From contig NC_045134.1 in the NCBI RefSeq assembly GCF_007655135.1, positions 20,050,568 to 20,114,567 of the forward strand: DNA of 64,000 nucleotides, written 5' to 3'. A program made the translations under genes and the position numbers. The DNA is from Punica granatum (Eukaryota; Streptophyta; Magnoliopsida; Myrtales; Lythraceae). Positions 21,140-31,749 of the stretch are shown in pieces. Every line of letters begins with the position of its first letter. Position 1 is the first letter of the stretch. The notes beneath the pieces are model-generated. The model was not told the DNA's origin. It ran no database searches and was given only the letters and a program-made list of their open reading frames with translations.

Positions 21140-23520
21140 GGAAGAAGATCGCAAAGCGCAAAGTGATCATCAACACATCTGATCAGTTGGCCACTTAGTT
21201 AATTGCATGCGGAGTCGAAGCATTATTAGGGTTTAGTTAATCTGCCGGTGTTTTCGGATTGTACATATTAATCGTTAATACACAATGTAGACAAATTTGG
21301 ATTCTCCCTTACAACATCTATATCTCATGGGAGATGACCTTCTAGCAATTATTGGTTGTGGTAAGAAATTATAGACTTCAAAATAAAAATTAGGAAACTC
21401 AATTACATTCAACATGCATGCTTAGTCCAGATCGTGATCGATTGGGAAATTCCCTATTCACACGTGCACCAAAATGTGGGCGAAGTGACGGACGCAGGGG
21501 TGGAGGAGCATATCATAATCAAATGATGTATGGCAGAAGTGATACTGATAGATCCACTGCCCACCTGAGACCTCAACCGTGGCGTGTGATTGTAACCGAT
21601 GTTGAAGAATCGAAGCGGACTTAGAAATGGTTGCAGAGAAATGATGTCTTGAAGGCTTTTTTTATACATATCGGGGAGTGTTAAGCTTTTGGCGGGTACT
21701 ATGCTATCAGTTTTCTAGGGTTAAAGAAGAGTAATTTTTTCCAAAAAATAGACGGTACTATGAGCTCGAACAAGATTAGCAGAACGTATATGAGACTTGT
21801 GCTCTTACTGATCCTACATCATCGGTAATGGTTCTAATGGACAAATCCTATATTTGTTTAAAAGAGCTTCCACATTGACACCGTGTCACTGGAATACGTG
21901 GTTCCCCCGCATTTGATACGTGCGGGGCCCGCAAAGCATTTTCTCACCGTGTCAAGTGAATGGTCATTCCTAGTCAAACTAGAAATTGAAAATAATGTTT
22001 CAATGGGCGTTTAGTAAAACAAGTACACAATCTAGAAATGAAACATGACCATCCAAATGTAATGAATGACCATTCATTCCGAGGACCAACCTGCCGGGTA
22101 GTACTTGCTTAAAAGTACTAATTTCTCAAAATTGCACTTATATCAAGAACTCATATAGTAGACTAGCTAAATGGACAATTAGAATAAATAAGATGCAGAC
22201 ATACCTTCTAAAGGCATCTCCTTTTTCCCTTATTTCGTTTCAATCACGCTAAGTACTCAGAGCAAATTTTTATTCTAACGTCCATATTTGCTATAACAGA
22301 AACAATTTCCTTTGTTTACAACTACCTCTATCAGATATATAAATAAATTTAATGAAATTAATTCATTTTATACTTACCAAAAAAGGAGTTAACTCATTTT
22401 AATATATCATAGATATTAACTTTCATAGATTGATTTTTTTTTTGGTTCCTAATTATCGGGATCTTATAAATTTATTAGGTATGAGTTATGACGTTAATAT
22501 ATATATATATATATATATATAGAAAATGATTAAATAATAATAATATTTTGCTTAAATAAAAAAAGGAAAAGATGGACGAAAGGATTGAGAGACCGATTAA
22601 AACCAAAGATAACATTGTGGAGAAATATTCTAACAATCTAATCACACCCACTTCATCATTATTTTTTTCCATAAATTTATAGAGATAAAAGTTGATTGTA
22701 ATATTGTTTTGAGAAAAAAATGCACGGGTATCAAAATGACAATCTACTGCTCTTATGTAGGATGCAATGGATAGTTAATTAATATATAGATAGTTAAGAT
22801 GTTAATTTTGAAATTTTTTAGGATGGTATAGGAAGAAATAAAAAAGGGATGGAAATGAAAATAATCAAAACTTGTGGGTAAAATCAGAAAAAGTAAAAAA
22901 AAAAAAAAAAGATGAGTGAGAAAAGGAAATATGGGACAGGTATCCTATTGTAGCTTAGCATTGAGAAACAATAGCTTTACTATATAGAGAGAGATTTTGC
23001 GAATTCAATGCACATGAAGTCTAACTGAATGTAGAAAATCGAACGTGAATTTGTTCAAGCGATTCGATACTTATTTCGCTTAAGTAAAGTTTTAGGTTAG
23101 AGTATTTGTGAATGTAAAAAATTTACGCTGTGCGAGCTTTATCCCTTAATGGACCGACTCAGATCGACTGTATTAATCGTGGTTTAATTGGACTTCTAAA
23201 TACTAAGATTTACACCGAAAAAAAAGCATACGAAGTCTATGTGCCTTCTCAATAGAAATCATGGTGTCATCAACCCATGCAAATTTCAATTTTAAGTTTA
23301 AGCAATTTATTACAGTGGCATTGTATTCTACAAATTAATTTAATAAATGCTATACAAGAATGACGATCTAACCCCGCATGTCGACACTCTCAATCAAGCA
23401 AAATGAATAATGAAGGCAGAGGCTTAATGACTCTGTTGCCAAATGTGGGAGCAAACACGAAATTTCCACTGAATATTTAGAGCGCCCGATTAATAGCTGA
23501 AGCAAGATTTAGAATAATTT
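21140..23520. other. AT-rich spacer, no gene recognised
   Basis: The first ~700 bp is B3-2 downstream DNA that recurs at 23640-23770 and 24535-24960. The rest is AT-rich, with a (TA)n tract at about 22497-22521 and an A-run near 22895. No open frame resembles a protein family. Confidence 0.55.
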
Positions 23521-23527
23521 TCAGGGA

Positions 23528-23641
23528 GGTTGGAATAATGTGGTGGCGCGGAACGGCCTCAAGGAGGCTGATCCTGTCCAGATGTGGTCATTTCGGCCTG
23601 AGACTCGGCTCTGTCTAGCTCTGATCGTGTCACATAATTAA
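23528..23641 (+). pseudogene. B3 gene remnant: last 37 codons only
   Basis: The frame reads GWNNVVARNGLKEADPVQMW, then SFRPETRLCLALIVSHN and TAA at 23639-23641. This is the C-terminal end of the B3 domain. The DNA before it is unrelated to a B3 gene. The downstream flank matches that of the gene at 20198, so this is a 5'-truncated duplicate of that type. Confidence 0.85.
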
Positions 23642-24960
23642 GGAAGAAGATCACGAAGTCAAGTGATCATCAGCATTCTGAAACGCATCCGATCAATTGG
23701 CCACTTAGTTAATTGCATGCGGAGTTAAAGCATTCTTAGGGTTCTTGTTGGCTTCTTCGGATTCTTGAAGATTTAGTAGATAAGTAGAATTTCAGTAATT
23801 TTCAATTCGTTCATGTGATTCAGTGACCGCATGAATGTCGATAATGGGTGTGAATATTATTAATAGTTGTTTTAGTTCAGTAAAGATCTTTAATTTCTAA
23901 CTTTCTTGCAACTTTTGTTAGCCTAATGAGCAATTTGTCTAAATTGTGTATTCTAATTATCTTCCTAGCGGGATGGACATCAAATTTTGTGCCAATTAGG
24001 CTTTTTTCTTATTACATAGGCGTGAATCTGTGAAGCGTGCCACAATTTCGTGATGGAGATTCGGCTTCTAGCAAGATCGGATCCTCTAAGATTCTTATTG
24101 GCAACATGATACTGCATGTGTTTCCGTATATTAGCTGTTTTCTACAGGAGAAGGGCGAGTGGGATCACAGTATGTATACATGTACACATACAATTCTTCC
24201 TGTTGGAGTGAGCAAGGTGTCCATGACCCTCATCATGAGGTTTTCTCGGTGATTTCAATATTTTTTTTGTTACAATATTGTTAACATTTTCAGTTCTTGA
24301 TTTTTTTTTGTCCCTCTTTTAATGTTATATCAAAACAACGTCAATATCATAACGAAAGAGGGTATAGTACAATGGCGCACGAACTCGCTGTCACTAACAT
24401 ATTCCAGGTTCGATACTCAGTGGATCTACTTGTGTCCATTTATTAACTTTAAAAATTTTTATTTTATTATACTAATCTCACAGCCTCCCATGAAACTGGA
24501 AAAAAAAAGAATGCTATTGTTTTCGAATCATATATATATATATTAATCGTTAATACACAATATAGACAAATTTATATTTTCTCTTACAACATATATCTTA
24601 GGGGAGATGACCTTCTAGCAATTATTGGCAGCGCTAAGAAATTATAGACTTTAAATTAGGAAATATTTAGTTTTCAAAATCCGTATTAGGAAATCGATTG
24701 GGAAATTCCTATTTACACGTGCAATAAATTGTAGGCGAAGTGACAGGTGCAGTGGGTGGAGGAACGGATCATAATCAAAAGATGCATGGCAGAGGGGACG
24801 GGGCTCGATGAAGGTCCATGGCCACCTGAGACGTCACCGCAGCGAGTGATCGTAACCGACGTTGAAGAATCGGAGAGGAATTAGAAATGGTAGCAAAGAA
24901 ATGATGCCTTGTTTAGCAGCACGTAGATGAGACTTAAGTGCTTAGTGATCCTAGATCATC
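23640..24960 (+). repeat. Partial duplicate of 21140-21830 with an insertion
   Basis: Bases 23640-23770 match 21140-21250. Bases 24535-24960 match 21260-21830 (for example TTAATCGTTAATACACAATA and GGGGAGATGACCTTCTAGCA). About 770 bp between them, including a SINE-like element, has no counterpart there. Confidence 0.7.
24350..24510 (+). mobile_element. tRNA-derived SINE candidate
   Basis: GGTATAGTACAATGG (about 24361) resembles a pol III A box, and GGTTCGATACTC (about 24408) matches a B box at the right spacing. The element appears to end at an A-run near 24500 (GGAAAAAAAAAGAATG). It is not a folded tRNA gene. No target-site duplication was identified. Confidence 0.45.
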
Positions 24961-26007
24961 AGTAATGGGCAGATTCAATTACAATTAAAAATTCAATTGA
25001 GGCGCATACGACTTGCGGATCTTAAAGCACTAGAGAACATATGAGGGTTTTCCGTAAAACCGAGTCTCTTAGAGGAGACATATGCCCCAGCCTTTCGATG
25101 TATAACCGGAAGGAAGCCCGATATACAAATTAATTAAGATGAGTTGTAATTTTTCTAGACGCCAATTAGAAGGACGACAAACAAGAACAACGTTTATAAC
25201 CTGACGTATTAGACGTCAGGTGATTTGATGTGCTCTCTACTTGTCATGTCTGATGGGCAAAACCGGCTGTAATATCAAAAACGGCAATTATATATATGCT
25301 TACCTACATATATATATATATATAAGTGTGTATATACGGATATACGAACATATATATGTGTCTCTGTGTGTGTTCTATTGTCAATGTTTCTAATTCTTGC
25401 TTAACGTAACTTTAATTTTTATTATTTTCAAATTGTTTTATAATACTAATATATATGATTTAGTTAAATTTCAGGTGTCTCGTTGTATTCCGAAATTTGT
25501 GATCCAGTCTTAACTAACAAGTTACATACTACATAGTACGTACTTATAATGTACTTGTTACTAATCAATGGTTGATTTGTTGTTATAAAATGAAAAGATT
25601 TCTTGGCAAAAAGAAAAAAAAATGAAATTAGCATATAATAAATAAATATTCTCTCGTGCACGCCCATAATATAAATAAATATCCTCTTGGAATTTGATAT
25701 ATAATACTAGAAAATGACTGCAGCAATAATCATCAGATTTAGAGTTGGAAATATAATATCTTATGTATAGTTTAAATTAGGAAACTAATAGAGATTTCCC
25801 TATGTGAAATTTCCTAAATTATATGCGTGAGACATACGGAGCAACATACATATATATATATATATATATATAAAACGGTAGTATTAGTAACCCTTCATCA
25901 CTAGCTTAGGGCACCGACTTCCCAATCATTGAATTCCGAGATATATTCCCCGTCGTCTCTTTTCTTGATTGCGGGCACTACGTTCAGTTGCCAATTAGTG
26001 TGGACTA
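24960..26007. other. AT-rich upstream region of the third B3 gene
   Basis: No gene is recognised. (TA)n tracts lie at about 25308-25324 and 25850-25872; the second may serve as a TATA region for the gene at 26008. Its upstream DNA is unlike that of the other two B3 genes. Confidence 0.5.
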
Positions 26008-26880
26008 ATGTTATTGTCTGGTTCTGGGAATATGATGAAGACCGAGGAGTTGCTGGAGAAAGACCTGTGCCTCGATGATTTCGACGGGATTGATGACACT
26101 CGGGGTTGGACGAGTTTCGATGTCTTGGTGCACGTTTCCTTGGTGGCACGGGATCGTTACCTGAAGCAACAACAGGCTATCGTTGATCAGTACGCTACTG
26201 ACAACGCTGATGACAAGCGGCAAAGCTCGATGATGGCAAGAGAAACGAAATCGAATCCACCCCGTGGTTGCATCTTGGGAATGACAAAGAAGAGGACCAG
26301 AGGTGCCTTTGAGGGACAATCTACAGCACCGACCAAAGAAGAGCCTTCACGTCATCTGACCATCAAGAAGCCGAGGAAGGCTGCTGTACTTGTCTGGAAT
26401 GTGATGCCCTCCATTGACTTCCGGATCGGGCCAGACAGGGATCTCCCTCAAGATGTCAGGAACAGCATCGAGGGCTCTGGAGGAACTGACATTCTACTTG
26501 TCTGCGAGAAGTATCTGACTGCGAGTGACGTCAAGAAAGAAGAGAGCCGTCTCCTGATGCCCGAGTCGGTGATCAAATCGTCCTCGTTCCTGAATGATCA
26601 AGAGCGGGAATTACTCAAGACCCGTGTCGGGAACACGAACAAGATGAGAGAGATTCCGGTCAAACTGCTGGAGCCCACCCTCACGAGTTGTGATCTGGGA
26701 CTGAGGAGGTGGGAGATGAGGAAGAACGGGGGCAAGTCCTCCACGGTCTCGTACGTGCTCGCTCGCGGGTGGAATGGAGTGGTGGCGCGTAATGATCTCA
26801 AGAAGGGCGATCTAGTTCAGGTGTGGTCTTTTCGGGTCGGGCTGGAACTCGGTCTCGCTCTGATCGCAATGCATAATTGA
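26008..26880 (+). CDS. B3 (DUF313-type) DNA-binding protein
   Basis: A single-exon gene of 290 codons, ATG 26008 to TGA 26878-26880. In-frame ATGs at residues 9 and 10 are alternative starts. The N-terminal 150 residues are not like those of the other two genes, though they share the plan of acidic stretch, basic linker, then KKPRK near residue 124. The B3 domain lies at about residues 158-286. Bases 26458-26880 align without gaps to 14761-15183 (13 differences in 423 by eye, only two changing an amino acid). Nuclear DNA binding is presumed from the family. Its left flank is unique in the window, and its right flank is shared with the first B3 gene. Confidence 0.82.
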   Translation: MLLSGSGNMMKTEELLEKDLCLDDFDGIDDTRGWTSFDVLVHVSLVARDRYLKQQQAIVDQYATDNADDKRQSSMMARETKSNPPRGCILGMTKKRTRGAFEGQSTAPTKEEPSRHLTIKKPRKAAVLVWNVMPSIDFRIGPDRDLPQDVRNSIEGSGGTDILLVCEKYLTASDVKKEESRLLMPESVIKSSSFLNDQERELLKTRVGNTNKMREIPVKLLEPTLTSCDLGLRRWEMRKNGGKSSTVSYVLARGWNGVVARNDLKKGDLVQVWSFRVGLELGLALIAMHN

Positions 26881-27988
26881 GGGAGAATAGATCAGATCAC
26901 GTATGAACGATCATTGTCAGTTGGCCACTAATTTGCTTGCGGATCAAGTGCTGAAGGATCAATTGATTAGGGTTTCTGGTTAAATCTTTAATTTGTTGCG
27001 TCTTTTAGTTCCTAAATTCTTGAATCGATTACCCAATATAAAGATCGATTTCTGTTGATCAATCTTTTATCTCCCCTTCTGCATATATATGCAAGAATCG
27101 ATTAAATACGTCGCAATTTTGGATTGGGTTCTAATTAAACAAGATCTCCATACACGCTTAATTATTTTATTTTAGCACGGAATTAGAACCCCATGAGATG
27201 CAGTTCGTACACTAGGACCTTGTTATCGGTAGAGGATCGAGTCGCGGGTGCAGTATGGCGTGTTGATTTTCCTAGCTGCTGGGTTGGACGCGGTTGCCTG
27301 TTGTGGACCGTTGTCGTCAAATTCAAAATCTATCGAGTTAACGGCTAGTATAAGCAGAAAAACGAAAAAGGCCCAATTAGGCCGGTCCAAGCCCTGGCCC
27401 GACCCGACCCATAGTGAATCGGGTTGAGCACTATCAGTAGAAGGCGCGAGCTATCAATTCTTTCTCCCAATCTCTTTCTCCAAATCTTTTTCCAATTCAA
27501 TTCTTCGAAATTTGTTAATTTGGAAATGAACAGGCGATTGCCTCTTTGATCATTGAACATCGATTAGTTTAGTTGTGTGGAATGATGGGGAACATTGCCC
27601 CTCTTGATTTTGTGGGTATTTCATACATTGATGGATTGTTTCTGGGTTTTCCTGCGATGTCGATTATTTCTGGATTTTCTTTGAGAACTCGCAACGATCG
27701 TCTAAGGTTCGGTCCGGTAAATCGTATTAATGTATTCTGATCGAATGGTTTCTTCTATTCGTGTATTTTATTTTTTATTTTTATTTTTTTGGGTGGGGCG
27801 GTTTCAGCTCAGCATATATTAATTTTATCACACGGATTTTGGTCGATTGGGCATCGGTGTTTTCCTGCGATATCGATCAATCCATTATTTCTGGGTTTTC
27901 CTGCTATATCGATTATTTCATCACACGGATTTTGATCCATCGGGCAATGATTATTTCTGGGTTTTCCTCCGATATCGATTTAATCTGG
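26881..27988. other. 3' flank shared with 15184-16410; no gene
   Basis: Matches the corresponding stretch of unit 1, including the block around 27180-27360 and the loose minisatellite of TTTCTGGGTTTTCCTGCGAT units (about 27630-27980). Confidence 0.6.
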
Positions 27989-29322
27989 TATGGATAACGA
28001 TCTGTTAATCTCGATCCCCGCCTGAAACTGTAAACACTTCCTTCTCTCATATCTTGCCCCCGCCACTGCTCTGCATTCTTATTGAATGGTTTCTTCTATT
28101 GCAATGCTGCTGAAATGTTTTCTGTTCATATCCCTTTGTTTTTTCTTTTGGGGTTGGGCGGTTTCAGTTCGACATGTGGTTCTGCGTGACGGACTTGGGG
28201 AGACGGCCTGATTATTTTCATGTAACTGAAGGCCCCGGCAAAGCAATCGAATTTTGGGCTACAGTTAAGCTTCTTTCCCTCCCTCTGTCTGTCTAATGTA
28301 CACTCTTCCTTATCGGGAATTGTAATCGCTTATCATAATCTTGAATTTGAGTTCAGTCTATTGATGCTCTCTCGATTCAATTCGGTATAGTAAAATCCTG
28401 GATTTGTGTTCGGTTTTATTTGAGTGTGAGATTGGAAATTCGGTGCTATGTCCGTGTTTATTACGGCGAGGGCAGTTGGGTTCCTACTAATAGATAAAAA
28501 TGAGCTGTTGGTACTTGGGTGAATTGTAAACGAGTCTGATCGGTGAGTAAACCATGCTGCAGAGGTGAAATTATTTGAGTCAGGCATGCCTATGCTGCAA
28601 CTAACGATAGATTCAATAGAGTTGTAATGTCGAAGAGGTATCTGTCCTTTTCTCCCACTTCCCCCTGCCTGAAGTCTGTCCTTGCTGTGTAATATGTGGG
28701 AGTGGAACTATGAGTTTGAAGCGTTTGCAGTATTCAATCTTAAAGGGGGAAGTAAAATGATAGTGAGTGAAATTTAGGTGGATGAACTGATGAAAAATTT
28801 ACTGGATGATTTCTGGAAGTGGGCAAAGTGGCTCGTGTGATTTTGTGATGGAAGTTTTTGAAGCTTGGAAGGTGGCTGCAAAATTTCGAGCTCTGCAAAT
28901 CAGTTTATCATGTAACAATAACATAATCTATAGCTAAGTTTGCTTAGTAAAGTAAGCATCGCAAGGTTTCCTTTGGTCGTTTTAGCCTACTTCACTTGTA
29001 AGTCCGAACATAGAGATCTTTTTCTGTCCTGCGTTGAGATTTCGGTGGCAAGGGGAATTTCTCCTTATGGGCGTGTTGCAGCAATGTCTATTCTGACCAT
29101 GAATTTGTGCCATAAGTTTTTATTTCATTTTATTTTTAATTTCTTATAATGTGGCGAAATTATTATAATGCATATTACAGTTATACTATGGGAAAAGATG
29201 AAGGCCAGGGAGAATCATGGTACAGTCATGTAACTGCAGCAACTGTTGCTCCCGATTACCGGAGGCAACAAGTAGCCAAGAAACTGATGAATCCGCTTGA
29301 AGACATTATTTAGTGACAAAAT
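27989..29322 (+). pseudogene. Broken copy B of NAA20, with introns
   Basis: An exon 1 tail ends at CTGAAACT followed by a GT at about 28029. Exon 2 is at 28168-28263 (96 bp against 91 in the parent, with changes such as GRRPDYFHVTEGPGKAIEFW). Exon 3 is at 29181-29322 (142 bp) with the same 4-bp insertion and stops as copy A. Exons 4-6 are missing because the unit is deleted downstream. The shared exon 3 lesion shows the fragment was already broken before the module was duplicated. Confidence 0.85.
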
Positions 29323-29724
29323 GTAAGAGCTATGAACATAATGTTGAACTATCCTAGATTCATCTGTGACCTCTATATCATTAGAGAAGTTATATGATTT
29401 ATCTCCTGCTTACTTGTATTTTTTTTTTTCCCTTTTTGGTGTGTACCTCAATAAGATGCTCTACAAGTTGCAGGATAATGGGAATCCAGGAGCTCCACAA
29501 GGGTTACTCGGTCTCAACAGTTTTCCTGATGCATTTCATTGTGGAAAGCGAGTGGAAAGTGTTTTGAGCAAACAGTTTTACCAGTTAGGTTCTGTAGAAA
29601 GAGTCAAAGATTATCTTGTAATGGCAGCTTATTATTGTATAACCTTATAGTACTCGTGGCTTCTTCCGCTTGAATTTCAGCTTTTTAAATGTGTCATAAG
29701 TAACACATCTAACAATGATCAGCA
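29323..29724 (+). other. Unidentified coding-like stretch, also at 17170-17425
   Basis: The frame around 29454-29650 (KMLYKLQDNGNPGAPQGLLG, then SFPDAFHCGKRVESVLSKQF) looks like protein and is preserved in part near 17215-17425 in unit 1. I do not recognise the family. It lies where NAA20 intron 3/exon 4 would be, so it is an insertion or captured fragment. Confidence 0.3.
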
Positions 29725-30195
29725 AACATGGGAGCTAATCTGGATTATGGATTGCCTTCTGAAGGTGAAAAACTTCTTTTGAAAGGTATGTTCAAACATT
29801 CTTCCTACTTTTTCGAATTTAGCAAGAAGGAAAATTCCCGTTGCCGATAGATATCAGTTTTGTGGAGAGGAAGAAACTGCAGAGCATGCCTTGTTGTTAT
29901 GCGAGTTGGGGAGATGGATAGTGTTTGCTGTTATGGGGGCTAGGATTGAAAGAGAGAAGATCAGTAGACTCATTATTTGGTTAAACGAAATGGTGGATGG
30001 ATGCAAAATGAAAGGGTCTTGACAGAATTGATCTCACAAGAAAACTGTCCTTCACACTATGGCTTTTGTGGAAGGAGAAGTGTGCTGCTGTGCGTGAGGC
30101 AAACTGAAGAAAAGAAGGCGGATCTGTCAGCACATCGAAACAAGGCAGGACCTCCAGAGAAGTGGCAGAGACCGGCGGCAGGGGTTCTGAAATTG
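29725..30195 (+). mobile_element. Truncated LINE copy
   Basis: Near-identical to 17490-18045 (zf-RVT-like part near 29860-29920), but cut off at GGTTCTGAAATTGAA, where the sequence jumps to DNA equivalent to 19318 onward. Confidence 0.7.
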
Positions 30196-30824
30196 AAACA
30201 CAAGGACATACAGAAAGGGTAAAGCCTTTTTTGGACATACAGAATGGGTAAAGCGGTTTAAGTCACGATATAATTTTTAAGCCTTTTTTGGAACTGATTA
30301 AGCGGGTAAAGCCTAGTTTTGGATTCGGTAAAACGATGCCACGTGACCATTGTGGATCTTTTGTATAATGCCAGACCTGATTAATTATCGACCTCTATAT
30401 GTAGTAATTTAAAGAACTCGACTGAAGTGATGGTAATAGTATCGATAACTAGAGGAACAGGAGCCTCTCATTTTAATAGATGTAAAAATAATTATGCATA
30501 TCAAGATTATCGAAGAACAAACCCTCCTAGTGTTGGATTCCTTCTAGCACCAAAAGATATGCCAAAGTTGATTTCTTCACAAATCGTGAATATATTTTCA
30601 AATTTTGTTTTTCTTCTAAATTCTCAAATAGCTATTTTTTTGGGGGAAACAATAGAAGGATCATGTAGAGATATATTCGCTCCAGATTATATTAGGAAAT
30701 TTCTGATTTCCTGATAATTAGTTCAAATTAGGAAATTGAATAATATTTGCAAAGTTTTGAATTCAGTTTCTGATAAGGAATTTTGGCCCTAAATAATCAG
30801 ATTTCCCTATATACTCGCGGGGTA

Positions 30825-31021
30825 TCAACACTCGCAAATTGGCACTAAGGAGGTGGGAGATGGAGAAGCCTGGGAAGTCCTCCTCCGTCATGTTCATGCT
30901 CACGGACGGGTGGAATGATGTGGTGGCGCGGAATGGCCTCAACGTGGGGGATCATGTCGAGGTGTGGTCGTTTTGGCACCGGTCGCAGCTCTGTCTTGCT
31001 CTGATCACAGCGCGTAATTAA
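30825..31021 (+). pseudogene. B3 promoter fused to a B3 C-terminal fragment
   Basis: Bases 30600-30824 match the promoter of the gene at 20198 up to GGGGTATC. The next base continues as that gene does from about 20943 (ACACTTGCAGACTGGCAC). A deletion of about 0.85 kb therefore removed the leader and roughly the first 250 codons. The frame gives ALRRWEMEKPGKSSSVMFML, DGWNDVVARNGLNVGDHVEV and TAA at 31019-31021. The TATA box lies about 50 bp before an in-frame ATG at 30860, so a 53-residue peptide could be made. Expression is unknown. Confidence 0.8.
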
Positions 31022-31749
31022 GAAAGAAGATTACAAAGCGCCAAGTGATCATCAACACATCTGATCAGTTGAAGCATTATTAGGAATTTTGTTTGCTTCT
31101 TTAGGTTCTTTCCTTATTAATTTCGTTCATGGCGCTGCTAATTGTAATTTGAGGGATTGGTAGATGAGTAGAATTTCAATATTTTCAATTCGTTCATGTG
31201 ATGAAGAGACCATATGAATATAGATAACAGGTGTGAACATACAGAAGATAGATACACCTCTCAAACATTCGATAAGCTTTTCCAAGACAAAGAATTCTGC
31301 TTTCTTGAATTTTTCTGGACGAAACATCGCGTGCATACTCAACTCTTGATTAGCGTGTCTTCGGCCGATACTATGTCTGATAAAGTTCAGATGATGAGTT
31401 CCCTGCAATCCAGTATAAAACTCAGTTAACTCCGAATCTTCTGCTGACAAAGCATGGAATGGAGCTCAATTGCAAGTGAGTACTGTACTACGGCAATATT
31501 TGGCTCCAGAAGCAGCCTGCTCGTGCCTGTCACCAATCTTTCAGTAGAATAACAAAATCACCCCGAAGACTAGTCCGTCCTATTTTCAGAAACTCCCACA
31601 ATCGGTAAGGTGTTTCATTCAAATTATGAAAGCCTTCCAGGTGTTTTTGCAATTTCTCGCTATAGGAATTCGGAAATGGTTCAGCAACCTGACTCTAATC
31701 CGCTTGACTTATGACCCGTTATTCAGTAATTACTTTCATGTACTTACTG
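31022..31749. other. Junction spacer between the B3 cluster and FAP1
   Basis: The first ~100 bp is B3 downstream flank. From about 31210 the sequence belongs to the FAP1 3' region, which is repeated inverted at about 38680-40010. Confidence 0.5.

Larger units (their letters stand above)
13540..21830 (+). repeat. Segmental duplication unit 1 (B3 - broken NAA20/LINE - B3)
   Basis: This unit has the same order as 25900-31120. The DNA after the first B3 gene (15181-18045) matches the DNA after the third B3 gene (26878-30190) at high identity. The DNA before the second B3 gene (19318-20085) matches 30200-30824. The two units are direct tandem copies of one module, each with its own deletions. Confidence 0.8.
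25900..31120 (+). repeat. Segmental duplication unit 2 (B3 - broken NAA20/LINE - B3 remnant)
   Basis: Direct repeat of the module at 13540-21830. Relative to unit 1 it keeps a 730-bp stretch around NAA20 exon 2 (28030-28757), but it has lost the DNA equivalent to 18045-19317. Its second B3 gene is reduced to a promoter joined to a C-terminal fragment. Confidence 0.8.

Noticed and set aside
20603..21154. A 183-codon antisense frame over the second B3 gene
   Set aside because: It is a shadow of the GC-rich B3 coding region; its composition is not protein-like and no family is recognised.
24350..24430. A tRNA gene
   Set aside because: Box-like motifs are present, but arms and anticodon cannot be folded and an A-run follows. 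A SINE is the better call.
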